A DNA stretch of 64,000 nt from Serratia plymuthica NBRC 102599 (GCF_001590925.1 NZ_BCTU01000029.1:1-64000); one strand, 5' to 3'. Positions 36,191 through 45,187 are shown, counted from the stretch's first letter. Notes: generated from the letters alone by a model not told the origin. Numbers and translations: made by a program.

Positions 36191-37855
36191 ATGAGCAATC
36201 CAATCCCCTGGTGGCAGAACGGTGTCATCTACCAAATCTATCCGAAGAGTTTTCAGGACAGCACCGGTAACGGCTACGGCGATCTGGCCGGTGTGACCCA
36301 GCGGCTGGACTATCTGCAGGAGCTGGGCGTCGACGCCATCTGGCTGACGCCGGTGTATGTCTCCCCGCAGGTGGACAACGGTTATGACGTGGCGGATTAC
36401 TGCGCCATCGATCCGGCCTACGGCACCATGGAGGATTTCGACAGTCTGATCGCCGCCGCCCACCAGCGCAGCATCCGTATCGTGATGGATATGGTGTTCA
36501 ACCATACCTCGACCGAACACCCGTGGTTCCAGGCCTCGCAAGACCCTGACAGCCCGTTCCGCCAGTTCTATGTCTGGCGCGATGGCGAAGGCGATGCGTT
36601 GCCGAACAACTGGCGTTCCAAGTTCGGCGGCAATGCCTGGCAGTGGCACGCCGACAGCGGCCAGTATTACCTGCACCTGTTCGCCACCGAACAGGCGGAC
36701 CTCAACTGGGAACACCCGCCGGTGCGCGAAGAGCTGAAAAAGGTGTGCCGGTTCTGGGCGGACAAGGGCGTCGACGGCCTGCGTCTCGACGTGATCAACC
36801 TGGTCTCCAAACAGCAGGATTTTCCGTCCGATCCTCAGGGCGACGGCCGCCGTTTCTACACCGACGGCCCGCGCATACACGAGTTCCTGCAAGAGATGAG
36901 CCGCGACGTGTTCCAGCCGCGTGGCCTGATGACCGTCGGCGAAATGTCCTCCACCACGCTGGAGCATTGCCAGCAGTATGCGGCGCGCAGCGGCGAAGAG
37001 CTGTCGATGACCTTCAACTTCCACCACCTGAAAGTGGACTACGCCGGTGGGGAAAAATGGACGCTGGCGGCGCCGGATTACGTCGAACTGAAGCAGATTT
37101 TCCGCCACTGGCAGCAGGGCATGCATAACCGCGCCTGGAACGCGTTGTTCTGGTGTAACCACGATCAGCCGCGCATCGTTTCACGCTTCGGCGATGAGGG
37201 CGAACTGCGGGTGCCGGCCGCCAAGATGCTGGCCATGGTGCTGCACGGCATGCAGGGCACGCCGTATATTTATCAGGGCGAAGAGATTGGCATGACCAAC
37301 CCGGGCTTTAGCGCCATCGGGCAGTATCGCGATGTGGAAAGCCTGAACATGTATGCCGAACTGAGCGCCCAGGGCAAGAGCGACGCCGAACTGCTGGCGA
37401 TCCTGGCCAGTAAATCGCGCGATAACGGCCGCACGCCGATGCAGTGGAGCGCCGCGCCGAACGCCGGTTTCACCCAAGGCACACCCTGGATCGGTTGCGC
37501 GGAAAACTACCCGCAGATCAACGCCGAAGCGGCGCTGGCCGATCTGGATTCGGTGTTTTACGCCTACCGCCAGTTGATTACTCTGCGCAAGCAGTATCCG
37601 CTGCTGACCCACGGCGACTATCAGGATCTGGCGCCTGCGCACCCCGCTCTATGGTGCTACCAGCGCAGCTGGAACGGGCAGCGTTTGCTGGTGGCCGCCA
37701 ACCTGAGCCGCGAACCGCTGGCCTGGGATGCCGAAGGCGTGGAACCTTCCAGCCAGTGGCGCCCGCTGATGGGCAACTACGCCGATGCAGCAGACCAACC
37801 GCAGGCGATGACCCTGCGGCCGTTCGAAGCGGTATGGTGGCTGCTGGAGGACTAA
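36191..37855 (+). CDS. treC: Trehalose-6-phosphate hydrolase
   Basis: TreC splits trehalose-6-phosphate to glucose and glucose-6-phosphate in the cytosol. The 554-residue GH13 enzyme (E. coli 551) has MDMVFNHTS, the nucleophile Asp in GVDGLRLDVINL, the acid Glu in MTVGEMSSTT, and FWCNHDQPRIVSRFG. The C-terminal beta domain ends VWWLLED. The ATG at 36191 has an AAAGG ribosome site; an earlier ATG eight codons upstream lies just after the ERIC end and is less likely. It is cotranscribed with treB despite the ERIC insertion. Confidence 0.97.
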   Translation: MSNPIPWWQNGVIYQIYPKSFQDSTGNGYGDLAGVTQRLDYLQELGVDAIWLTPVYVSPQVDNGYDVADYCAIDPAYGTMEDFDSLIAAAHQRSIRIVMDMVFNHTSTEHPWFQASQDPDSPFRQFYVWRDGEGDALPNNWRSKFGGNAWQWHADSGQYYLHLFATEQADLNWEHPPVREELKKVCRFWADKGVDGLRLDVINLVSKQQDFPSDPQGDGRRFYTDGPRIHEFLQEMSRDVFQPRGLMTVGEMSSTTLEHCQQYAARSGEELSMTFNFHHLKVDYAGGEKWTLAAPDYVELKQIFRHWQQGMHNRAWNALFWCNHDQPRIVSRFGDEGELRVPAAKMLAMVLHGMQGTPYIYQGEEIGMTNPGFSAIGQYRDVESLNMYAELSAQGKSDAELLAILASKSRDNGRTPMQWSAAPNAGFTQGTPWIGCAENYPQINAEAALADLDSVFYAYRQLITLRKQYPLLTHGDYQDLAPAHPALWCYQRSWNGQRLLVAANLSREPLAWDAEGVEPSSQWRPLMGNYADAADQPQAMTLRPFEAVWWLLED

Positions 37856-38038
37856 ATAACTGCGTTTAATACCGCTGCACCCTAAGCTTGAGGCAGGTGG
37901 GAGCCATTGCAGGTTAGCCGACCGTTGAGCGCAGGGATGCGCGATACGAGCCCCCAGGGACGGGTTCACGGCGTGTCGGCGCTCTGCATGACCCTACCCG
38001 TAACACTATTCGGCGCAGCTATTTAACAGCCACAATGT

Positions 38039-38066
38039 GGGCGCAGTGCGGCAACCCGCTGCGCCC
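38039..38066. repeat. GGGCGCAG palindrome between treC and the reductase gene
   Basis: GGGCGCAG (38039-38046) and CTGCGCCC (38059-38066), with further inner pairing (CGG/CCG), form a stable hairpin between convergent genes. It is followed by TACAATTTTTG. It resembles the other GGGGCGC/CTGCGCCC palindromes of the window. Confidence 0.6.
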
Positions 38067-38590
38067 TACAATTTTTGCAGCAGCTTCACCACCCCGGCAG
38101 CCTCTTGCGCCAGGCGTTCATCGCTCATATCAAACACCCCCTGCACCAGATGCGGCGGCAGATAATCCATGCCGGTCAGGTTGGCCATGGCATTGAATGG
38201 CCGCAGCAAGTCCGTCACCGGATAACGGTTGTAACCTTCCGGCGTATAGGCCTGCGGATTGCCGCCGGTCGTCACCACCAGTTGCAGTGGTTTACCGTGC
38301 AATCGGGTGCCTTCGCTGCCGTAGGCGAAACCGTAGGTTAATACCGCGTCCTGCCATTCGCTGAGGATCGCCGGCGAGCTGTACCAGTAAAACGGGAACA
38401 GCATCACTACCGCGTCATGGCTTTGCAGCAGCTCCTGCTCGCGGGCCACGTCGATACAGTAATCCGGATAGGCGCGCATCAGTTCATGTACGGTAACGTT
38501 GGGCAGCGGGTGCAACGCCTCAATCAGCGCCTTGTTGACGCGTGAATCATCGGGAAAGCGGTGAGCGGTTAACGCTAAAATGCGTGACAT
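38066..38590 (-). CDS. NAD(P)H dehydrogenase (quinone)-like flavoprotein, KefF/MdaB type
   Basis: A 174-residue flavodoxin-like-fold oxidoreductase. The N-terminus MSRILALTAHRFPDDSRVNK is the FMN/FAD-binding start. VVMLFPFYWYSSPAILSEWQ and the GYNRYPVTDLLRPFNAMANL stretch are typical of the KefF/KefG and quinone reductase family. It probably reduces quinones or other electrophiles with NAD(P)H. The ATG at 38590 has a GAGG site; a longer upstream frame is unsupported. It is divergent from a LysR regulator with 104 bases between starts, so that regulator is the likely controller. No kefB/C channel gene is adjacent. Confidence 0.85.
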   Translation of the reverse strand: MSRILALTAHRFPDDSRVNKALIEALHPLPNVTVHELMRAYPDYCIDVAREQELLQSHDAVVMLFPFYWYSSPAILSEWQDAVLTYGFAYGSEGTRLHGKPLQLVVTTGGNPQAYTPEGYNRYPVTDLLRPFNAMANLTGMDYLPPHLVQGVFDMSDERLAQEAAGVVKLLQKL

Positions 38591-38694
38591 AAGAGATCCT
38601 CGGTTGAAAATTGATATCGCATTTTTCCATTTCCTTCGCCCGGGGTGTAGGCTGTTCTCTGTCACTTCAATTTCAACTGAAAGTATCAACCATT

Positions 38695-39600
38695 ATGTCG
38701 CTGCCCTTTGACGTGCATCGCCTGCTGCCGGCTTTTCTCAGCGCCGCCCAGGCGCAAAACTTTTCCGCCGCCGCCCGCCAGTTAGGCGTTACCCCGGCGG
38801 CGGTCAGCAAAAATATCCGTGTGCTGGAAGAGAAGCTGGCGCTGCGTCTGTTCCAGCGCAACACCCACAACGTGGTACTGACCGACGAAGGCAAAGCGCT
38901 GCTGGCGCAGGTGGCGCCGCTGTGGCAGGCGCTGTCCGCCACGCTGGAAAACGCCGGTGGCGCGCAGCAAGATCCCTCCGGCACCGTGCGCGTCAGCATG
39001 ATCCCCGGCTTCGGCCGCCAGATGCTGATGCCGTTGATCCCGCAGTTCCTTGATCGTTATCCGCAGATCGACCTCGATCTTTCGCTGGATGCGCGAGTCG
39101 TCAATCTGGTGGGCGAAGGCTTTGACGTGGGTATCGGCAGCCGGGTCGATCCCGATAGCCGGCTGGTGGCGCGGCCACTGTATCAGATGCAGATGGTGCT
39201 GGCCGCTTCCCCCGGTTATCTGGCGCAGCGCGGCACGCCGCAGGATCCGGACGATCTGTTGCGGCATAACTGCCTGCTGCATCGCAATCCGGCCAACGGC
39301 CGCAGCGTAAAATGGCCGTTGCGGCAGCACGACGAAACCAACACCCTGGAGCTGCACGGCCGCCTGGTCGCCAGCCGGCCGGAGATGCTGCTGGACGCCG
39401 CGCTGGCCGGGTTGGGTATCGTCTGCCTGGCAAGCTGGTACACAGAGCCCCATTTTGCGCAGGGCACGCTGCAACCGGTGCTGCCGGGCTGCTGGCCGCA
39501 GCCGACGCAGCTATGGCTGTACTACGCCTCTGCGGATCTGCCGCCACGGGTGCGCGCCTGGGTCGACTTCCTGCTGGCACATTTTCGCGATCGCTCGTGA
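38695..39600 (+). CDS. LysR-family transcriptional regulator
   Basis: A 301-residue LysR regulator. The winged helix-turn-helix is at residues about 18-65 (AQNFSAAARQLGVTPAAVSK, RVLEEKLALRLFQRNTHNV). The effector domain begins about residue 90 (GTVRVSMIPGFGRQMLMPLI). It is closest in style to the group with an RxVxxxGxGIGxR-like pocket (EGFDVGIGSRVDPDSRL). It is divergently paired with the quinone reductase gene, which it likely regulates in response to an electrophile or quinone. The pair separates treC from nrdD, which are adjacent in E. coli. Confidence 0.9.
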   Translation: MSLPFDVHRLLPAFLSAAQAQNFSAAARQLGVTPAAVSKNIRVLEEKLALRLFQRNTHNVVLTDEGKALLAQVAPLWQALSATLENAGGAQQDPSGTVRVSMIPGFGRQMLMPLIPQFLDRYPQIDLDLSLDARVVNLVGEGFDVGIGSRVDPDSRLVARPLYQMQMVLAASPGYLAQRGTPQDPDDLLRHNCLLHRNPANGRSVKWPLRQHDETNTLELHGRLVASRPEMLLDAALAGLGIVCLASWYTEPHFAQGTLQPVLPGCWPQPTQLWLYYASADLPPRVRAWVDFLLAHFRDRS

Positions 39601-39644
39601 GCAGATTGACGTCTGTACAGGTTGCGCACGCTCTTCCGCTTTCC

Positions 39645-39658
39645 TTGTTCTACATCAA
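39645..39658 (+). promoter_or_regulatory. FNR-like site upstream of nrdD
   Basis: TTGTTCTACATCAA fits the FNR consensus TTGAT-N4-ATCAA with one mismatch in the left half. It lies just upstream of the NrdR boxes, consistent with anaerobic activation of the oxygen-sensitive reductase. Confidence 0.5.
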
Positions 39659-39672
39659 AAGACCCCCGCCAA

Positions 39673-39688
39673 TATCTATATATAGTGC
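39673..39688. promoter_or_regulatory. NrdR box 1
   Basis: The 10-bp core CTATATATAG (39676-39685) matches the NrdR box consensus. It lies exactly 31 bp from the core of box 2, three helical turns, as NrdR binding requires. Confidence 0.85.
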
Positions 39689-39703
39689 GTAAAGAAAGCA
39701 AAT

Positions 39704-39719
39704 TACCTATATATAGTAG
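39704..39719. promoter_or_regulatory. NrdR box 2
   Basis: An identical core CTATATATAG (39707-39716). Paired with box 1 it would allow repression of nrdDG when dATP is plentiful. Confidence 0.85.
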
Positions 39720-39784
39720 TTATCCACAAATTCATCCACACGCCGCCGTAGCCCTTGCGCGCTGCGGCGTTACCCTGTGGATAA
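39720..39784. promoter_or_regulatory. DnaA boxes upstream of nrdD
   Basis: TTATCCACA (39720-39728) is a perfect DnaA box, TCATCCACA (39732-39740) has one mismatch, and TGTGGATAA (39776-39784) is a perfect box in reverse orientation. Between them lies a CGCCGC / GCGGCG inverted repeat. The cluster ends 30 bases before the nrdD start. Confidence 0.7.
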
Positions 39785-39814
39785 CCTATCCTTCGGGGAA
39801 CAAGGAGTCGAAAC

Positions 39815-41953
39815 GTGAAACCAGTAGTGATTAAACGGGACGGTTGTCAGGTCTCTTTTGACGAGGCACGTATTGGGCAGGCTATCGAACGGGCCGCGCT
39901 GGCCGTCGGGGTTGTCGATGCCGATTACTGCGCAACCGTGGCCCGCGTGGTCGCTCAACAGATGGCGCAACAGCCGCGCGTGGATATCCATGACATTCAG
40001 CAGGCGGTGGAAAATCAGCTGATGGCCGGCGAATACAAGCAGCTGGCGCGCGCCTATATCGAATATCGCCACGATCGCGACGTAGCCCGCGAGCTGCGCG
40101 GGCGGCTGAACCAGGAGATCCGCGGCCTGGTCGAACAAAGCAATATGGCCTTGCTGAACGAGAACGCCAATAAAGACAGCAAGGTGATCCCCACCCAGCG
40201 CGATCTGCTGGCCGGGATCGTCGCCAAACACTACGCCAAGCAGCACATTCTGCCGCGCGACGTGGTGCTGGCGCATGAGCGCGGCGAGATCCACTACCAC
40301 GATCTCGACTATTCGCCGTTCTTCCCGATGTTCAACTGCATGCTGATCGATCTGAAAGGCATGCTGACCAACGGCTTCAAGATGGGCAATGCCGAGATCG
40401 AACCGCCGAAATCGATCTCCACCGCCACCGCCGTGACCGCCCAAATTATCGCGCAGGTGGCCAGCCATATTTATGGCGGTACCACCATTAACCGCATCGA
40501 CGAGATCCTCGCGCCCTTCGTCAGCGAAAGCTTCGAAAAACACCGCCAGGTGGCCGAACAGTGGAAAATCCCGGACGCGCAGGGCTATGCGATGGCGCGC
40601 ACCGAGAAAGAGTGTTACGACGCCTTCCAGTCGCTGGAATACGAGGTCAACACCCTGCACACCGCCAACGGCCAAACGCCGTTCGTCACCTTCGGCTTCG
40701 GCCTGGGCACCTGTTGGGAATCGAGGCTGATTCAGCGTTCAATCCTGAAAAACCGTATCGCCGGGCTGGGCAAGAACCGCAAGACGGCGGTATTCCCCAA
40801 ACTGGTGTTCGCCATCCGCGACGGCCTGAACCACCAGTACGGCGACCCGAATTACGACATCAAACAGCTGGCGCTGGAATGCGCCAGCAAGCGCATGTAC
40901 CCGGATATTCTCAATTACGATCAGGTGGTGAAGGTCACCGGCTCGTTCAAGACACCGATGGGCTGCCGCAGCTTCCTCGGCACCTACGAGGAAGGTGGCG
41001 AACTGGTGCACGACGGCCGCAATAATATCGGCGTGATCAGCCTGAACCTGCCGCGTATCGCGCTGGAAGCGGCCGGCGACGAGACGCGTTTCTGGCGTCT
41101 GCTGGACCAGCGGCTGCTGCTGGCGAAAAAGGCGCTGATGACGCGTATCGCGCGCCTGGAAGGCATCAAGGCGCGTGTTGCCCCGATCCTGTATATGGAA
41201 GGTGCCTGCGGCGTACGGCTGAAGGCGGACGACAATATCGCCGACATCTTCAAAAATGGCCGCGCGTCGATCTCGCTGGGCTATATCGGCCTGCATGAAA
41301 CCATCAACGCACTGTTCGGCAACGGCACTCACGTTTACGACAATGCCGCGCTGCGCGCCAAAGCGGTCGCCATCGTTGAACGCCTGCGCACCGCGACCGA
41401 CAGTTGGAAAGAAGAGACCGGCTACGGTTTTAGCCTGTACAGCACGCCAAGCGAGAACCTGTGCGATCGCTTCTGCCGGCTGGACACCGCCGATTTCGGC
41501 GTGGTGCCGGGCGTGACCGACAAAGGTTATTACACCAACAGCTTCCATCTCGACGTGGAGAAAAAGGTCAATCCGTACGACAAACTGGACTTTGAGGCGC
41601 CCTATCCCCCCTTGGCCAACGGCGGTTTCATCTGTTACGGCGAATACCCCAACCTGCAACACAATTTAAAAGCGCTGGAAGACGTGTGGGATTACAGCTA
41701 CAGCCGCGTGCCTTATTACGGCACCAACACGCCGATAGATGAGTGCTACGAGTGCGGCTTTACCGGTGAATTCGCCTGTACCAGCAAGGGCTTTACCTGC
41801 CCGAAATGCGGCAATCACGAGCCGTCCAAGGTGTCGGTCACCCGCCGGGTGTGCGGCTACCTCGGCAGCCCGGATGCCAGGCCGTTCAACGCCGGCAAGC
41901 AGGAAGAGGTGAAGCGCCGGGTGAAACACCTCGGCAATGGGCAGCTCGGCTGA
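39815..41953 (+). CDS. nrdD: Anaerobic ribonucleoside-triphosphate reductase
   Basis: NrdD is the class III reductase that makes dNTPs without oxygen using a glycyl radical. The 712-residue product equals E. coli in length. An ATP-cone (residues 3-90, VIKRDGCQVSFDEARIGQAI) senses dATP/ATP. The radical Gly is Gly681 in RVCGYLGSPDARPFNAG, and the zinc Cys pairs CYECG and CPKCG lie just before it. The start is GTG at 39815 with an AAGGAG ribosome site. FNR-like, NrdR and DnaA sites lie upstream. The activase gene nrdG follows after 168 bases. Confidence 0.98.
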   Translation: MKPVVIKRDGCQVSFDEARIGQAIERAALAVGVVDADYCATVARVVAQQMAQQPRVDIHDIQQAVENQLMAGEYKQLARAYIEYRHDRDVARELRGRLNQEIRGLVEQSNMALLNENANKDSKVIPTQRDLLAGIVAKHYAKQHILPRDVVLAHERGEIHYHDLDYSPFFPMFNCMLIDLKGMLTNGFKMGNAEIEPPKSISTATAVTAQIIAQVASHIYGGTTINRIDEILAPFVSESFEKHRQVAEQWKIPDAQGYAMARTEKECYDAFQSLEYEVNTLHTANGQTPFVTFGFGLGTCWESRLIQRSILKNRIAGLGKNRKTAVFPKLVFAIRDGLNHQYGDPNYDIKQLALECASKRMYPDILNYDQVVKVTGSFKTPMGCRSFLGTYEEGGELVHDGRNNIGVISLNLPRIALEAAGDETRFWRLLDQRLLLAKKALMTRIARLEGIKARVAPILYMEGACGVRLKADDNIADIFKNGRASISLGYIGLHETINALFGNGTHVYDNAALRAKAVAIVERLRTATDSWKEETGYGFSLYSTPSENLCDRFCRLDTADFGVVPGVTDKGYYTNSFHLDVEKKVNPYDKLDFEAPYPPLANGGFICYGEYPNLQHNLKALEDVWDYSYSRVPYYGTNTPIDECYECGFTGEFACTSKGFTCPKCGNHEPSKVSVTRRVCGYLGSPDARPFNAGKQEEVKRRVKHLGNGQLG

Positions 41954-42121
41954 AAAGCGCCGTGCAGCCTATGCAGAAGCCTGTTCATCAGGCGTGATTG
42001 TCGCAGCCAGTTTGTCTTCGGCCAGCGCGCACAAACCGGAGCGTACACGCAGTACGTGAGGATTTGCAGCACTGCCCGGAGGCAAAATGGCCAGTAAAAT
42101 AGCCTGATGGGCAGGCCTCAC

Positions 42122-42586
42122 ATGAATTATCACCAGTACTACCCTATCGATGTGGTCAACGGCCCCGGTACCCGCTGCACGCTGTTTGTCGCCGGTTGTG
42201 TGCACCAATGCGTCGGCTGTTACAACAAAAGTACCTGGCGGCTGAACTCCGGCCAGCCTTTTACTCAGGAAATGGAAGACCGGCTGATTGCCGATCTCAA
42301 CGATGCACGCATTCCGCGTCAGGGGTTGTCGCTGTCCGGTGGCGATCCACTGCACCCGGCCAACGTCCCGTCGATTTTGCAACTGGTGAAACGGGTACGC
42401 GCCGAGTGCCCCGGCAAGGATATCTGGCTATGGACCGGCTACAGGCTGGCGGAGCTGGATTCGCAGCAGATGCAGGTGGTGGACAGGATTAACGTATTGA
42501 TTGACGGCAAGTTTGTGCAGGATCTGAAAGACCCGGCGCTGATCTGGCGCGGCAGCGCTAACCAGGTGGTGCATAAGCTGCGTTGA
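42122..42586 (+). CDS. nrdG: NrdD-activating radical-SAM protein
   Basis: NrdG uses S-adenosylmethionine and a 4Fe-4S cluster to put the glycyl radical on NrdD. The 154-residue product (same as E. coli) has the cluster motif C-x3-C-x2-C in AGCVHQCVGCYNKSTW and the SAM-site stretch GLSLSGGDPLHP. The ATG at 42122 (MNYHQYYPIDVVNG) matches the family; an earlier ATG five codons upstream is disfavoured. It is probably in one operon with nrdD. Confidence 0.97.
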   Translation: MNYHQYYPIDVVNGPGTRCTLFVAGCVHQCVGCYNKSTWRLNSGQPFTQEMEDRLIADLNDARIPRQGLSLSGGDPLHPANVPSILQLVKRVRAECPGKDIWLWTGYRLAELDSQQMQVVDRINVLIDGKFVQDLKDPALIWRGSANQVVHKLR

Positions 42587-42786
42587 CCCAACAACACACG
42601 GCTCAACATGTATTAGCCCAGACTCGACCTGACACAACTACAGCATAAAGCCAATCTAGCAGGCGGGTCTGTGTCGGGAGCGGGCAATGGTGCCTTAAAA
42701 TGTAGTTGCTGACTCTCTCTATCTTCTTCATAGTCAATTTCATAGAAATAACAATTTTAAGTTTATGCAAACTGTACGAGGTATTT

Positions 42787-43440
42787 ATGAGTAAAGTTGT
42801 TATTTTTGATTTGGATAAGACTCTCTTGTCTGGCGATTCTACCAAAGCTTGGATGTTGATGAGGTTTAAGTCCGGGAAGTTAAGGTTCTTGTGTGCGGCC
42901 ATCTTGGCCCCCATAGCTCTGGTTTTTCTGAAATCCAAGAAATTCAAATTAATTGGTGCAAACATGCTATTATTTGTCGCATCTTTCAGGATGAATGAAA
43001 GAGAAATGATAGACAGTTTCTCTTCGTTTTCATCTAAAATTAGAGATGGGAAAATAAATAGTGTCAGGTGGTTTGATGATGGATTTAAGGAGATTTTAAA
43101 ACATTTAAAAGAAGGCCGGCGAGTTATAATTGCCACTGCTGCACCTGAGTTGCTAGCATCTAAAATTCTAGATGCTGTAAATCTTAATGTTGAAGTCATA
43201 GGAACCCCGTTATCCAAAGGTTTATTTGGTGGTTGGATTGGAGGTGCCCACTGCAGGAATGAAGAGAAAGTGAGAAGAATAAAGGGTACAGGAGTGTCAA
43301 CAAAATGGCATGCAGCCTACACCGATGATTTTAATGATGATTACCCTATCCTTTTGAATAGTGAAAATCCTTATTTGATTAACTCTACATGCAAAAAAGA
43401 ATACGTTATGATAAATCTTAAACTACTTAATTGGTCATAA
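42787..43440 (+). CDS. HAD-IB family phosphatase, low GC, acquired
   Basis: A 217-residue haloacid-dehalogenase-superfamily phosphohydrolase. Motif I is FDLDKTLL (DxDxT, near residue 10), motif II lies in IIATAAPELLASK, motif III Lys in RNEEKVRRIKG, and motif IV in AYTDDFNDDYPIL. Such HAD-IB proteins hydrolyse small phosphomonoesters, often phosphoserine-like or lipid-linked. The ATG at 42787 follows an ACGAGG-containing leader. Codon use is strikingly AT-rich (AAA, ATT, TTT) against GC-rich neighbours, indicating horizontal transfer. It stands alone between nrdG and a monooxygenase-fold gene. The substrate is unknown. Confidence 0.82.
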   Translation: MSKVVIFDLDKTLLSGDSTKAWMLMRFKSGKLRFLCAAILAPIALVFLKSKKFKLIGANMLLFVASFRMNEREMIDSFSSFSSKIRDGKINSVRWFDDGFKEILKHLKEGRRVIIATAAPELLASKILDAVNLNVEVIGTPLSKGLFGGWIGGAHCRNEEKVRRIKGTGVSTKWHAAYTDDFNDDYPILLNSENPYLINSTCKKEYVMINLKLLNWS

Positions 43441-43493
43441 GGTGTTTATAACTGGGTGTAAGTGACATTCTAAATATCTCGCTAATATCGAGA

Positions 43494-43515
43494 TTCAACC
43501 TATATGCAGGTTGAA
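43494..43515. repeat. 8-bp hairpin downstream of the HAD gene
   Basis: TTCAACCT (43494-43501) and AGGTTGAA (43508-43515) around an ATATGC loop form a perfect stem. There is no T-run, so a terminator role is uncertain. Confidence 0.4.
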
Positions 43516-43620
43516 CTATTTCAAAGTAGATTTCCACTTTCCGCTCTTAGCGAAATACAAGCTACGCGCTTGTCTGTTTTGTATCGGATGCGGTCATTCT
43601 AAAAATCATAAGCTGTACGG

Positions 43621-43896
43621 CTATTCAACTTCAAATATTTCATATTCACGAGCGATAGTGCTGGTTTCATTTCCCCACACTGAAGCTTTGGTTCTATTCT
43701 GATGAGCATCGAAGGTAGCCTGATCTTTGAATAGTTCTTCAACTTTCCAGATCAGAGGATCCGTTGTTTCAGTGACTTCAAAAGAAATACATCCAGATTC
43801 CTCTTTTGTAAGTCTCTTATGCTCAGGAAGATACTGGCGAACAAGATCTGCCTCATAGACGCTTGTGCATACTAAACGACCGGTCAATTTAATCAT
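43621..43896 (-). CDS. Antibiotic-biosynthesis-monooxygenase (ABM) fold protein
   Basis: A 91-residue dimeric ferredoxin-like-fold protein of the ABM/YgiN group. The N-terminal strand IKLTGRLVCTSVYEADLVRQ is followed by GCISFEVTETTDPLIWKVEE, then KDQATFDAHQNRTKASVW. Related enzymes oxidise quinols without cofactor; others detoxify small electrophiles. The start ATG (43896) follows a minus-strand AAGAAAGGGATTAGA ribosome region. The gene is lower in GC than the backbone and isolated, so its substrate cannot be inferred. Confidence 0.82.
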   Translation of the reverse strand: MIKLTGRLVCTSVYEADLVRQYLPEHKRLTKEESGCISFEVTETTDPLIWKVEELFKDQATFDAHQNRTKASVWGNETSTIAREYEIFEVE

Positions 43897-44128
43897 TCTA
43901 ATCCCTTTCTTAGGTTGAGGCTTTATCTGTTTTCCTGTCGATAAAATTTATACCAAACAGCTAAAAGTAAAGTAAATAGGAATATCCGCTCCTCGCTCAA
44001 AGCCGACTGCCAGATACCGCAGAAACTGTCAGTTCAGCTCCGAGCGAGTACAACCCAACGTTATCATCGATAACGAGTCCTGATTTTCGCTTTGAATATA
44101 GCCATTCTTTTTTCCACATCCGAATGGC

Positions 44129-45187
44129 TTACATCAACCCCATCCCCACCAGACCCGTTGCGATCCCGCACAACACCACCAGCAATGCGGTCAGGCACAG
44201 CGCTTTGGCGGAGAAGACTTTGTTCAGCATCAGCAATGAAGGCAGGCTGACCGCCGGCAGGGTCATCAGCAGCGCCAGCGCCGGGCCGGTGCCCATGCCC
44301 GCCAGCATCATGGTCTGCACAATCGGGATTTCCGCGGCGGTGGGGATCACGAACAGGCAACCGGCGATCGCCAGGGCGATAATCCACAGCAGGCTATTGT
44401 CTATCGCCCCATCGGCGTGCGGGAACAGCCACACACGCGCCGCACCCAGCGCCAGCACCGCCACAATGTAAACGGGAATAGTCGCCCAAAACAGCGCCCA
44501 CAGCGCTTTCAACCAGCGACCGAGAAACGGCCGATCCTCGCTTCTCACCTGCGGCACCGCCGGCGGTTGCAGCGCGGCCGGCTGCGGATCCCTGGCGGTG
44601 ACCCGTTGTACCAGCCAGGCGACGCCCAGCACCATAATCACCCCAGCCACCAGCCGAATAGCGGCAAACGGCCAGCCGAGCACAAAGCCCATAAAAATTA
44701 AGGTTGCTGGATTCAACACCGGGTTGCTCAACCAGAACGCCATCGCCGCGCCGCTGGAGACCGACTGACGCCGCAGCCCGGCGGCCACCGGTGCAGCACA
44801 GCAGGTACACATCATACCCGGCAGCGCGATCGCAGCGCCCAGCAGAGTGCCGGAGAAACGCGGGTGGCCCAGGGTGCGTAGCAGCCAGTCGCGTGGGATC
44901 AGCACTTGCACCAGCGATCCCAGCAACACGCCGAGCACCGCCGCCTTCCACACCGCAGTGAAATACACCAGCGCATAGTGCCAGGCCGCCAGCCACGGGC
45001 TGCTGTCGGTATTGGCCAGAATCGATTTGCCGATGGAGTGCGTGTCCGCCGCCAAAAAGGCTTTGCCGTAATAAGGCTGCCATTTGACGTAGTAGAGGCC
45101 GATAGCCACCACCAGCAAGAACAGGATCGGTTTCCACAGCGGCCAGGCGCGGGAAGTATTTTCAGAAGCGGTTAAAGGTTGCGGCAT
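44129..45187 (-). CDS. Permease of the ArsP/DUF318 family
   Basis: A 352-residue membrane protein with about eight to ten hydrophobic segments and a polar loop near residues 195-225. It has the family Cys motif GMMCTCCAAPVAAGLRRQ and the repeated membrane blocks LSNPVLNPATLIFMGFVLGW and ALLMTLPAVSLPSLLMLNKV. Members include ArsP, an organoarsenical exporter, and YraQ. No ars genes are adjacent, so the substrate is open; the three clustered Cys suggest a metal or thiol-reactive compound. It is transcribed away from the phn operon with an ERIC element in between. Confidence 0.82.
   Translation of the reverse strand: MPQPLTASENTSRAWPLWKPILFLLVVAIGLYYVKWQPYYGKAFLAADTHSIGKSILANTDSSPWLAAWHYALVYFTAVWKAAVLGVLLGSLVQVLIPRDWLLRTLGHPRFSGTLLGAAIALPGMMCTCCAAPVAAGLRRQSVSSGAAMAFWLSNPVLNPATLIFMGFVLGWPFAAIRLVAGVIMVLGVAWLVQRVTARDPQPAALQPPAVPQVRSEDRPFLGRWLKALWALFWATIPVYIVAVLALGAARVWLFPHADGAIDNSLLWIIALAIAGCLFVIPTAAEIPIVQTMMLAGMGTGPALALLMTLPAVSLPSLLMLNKVFSAKALCLTALLVVLCGIATGLVGMGLM

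Noticed and set aside
43511-43702. 63-codon plus-strand frame after the HAD gene
   Set aside because: It overlaps the monooxygenase-fold gene antisense and lacks a ribosome site and any family features.
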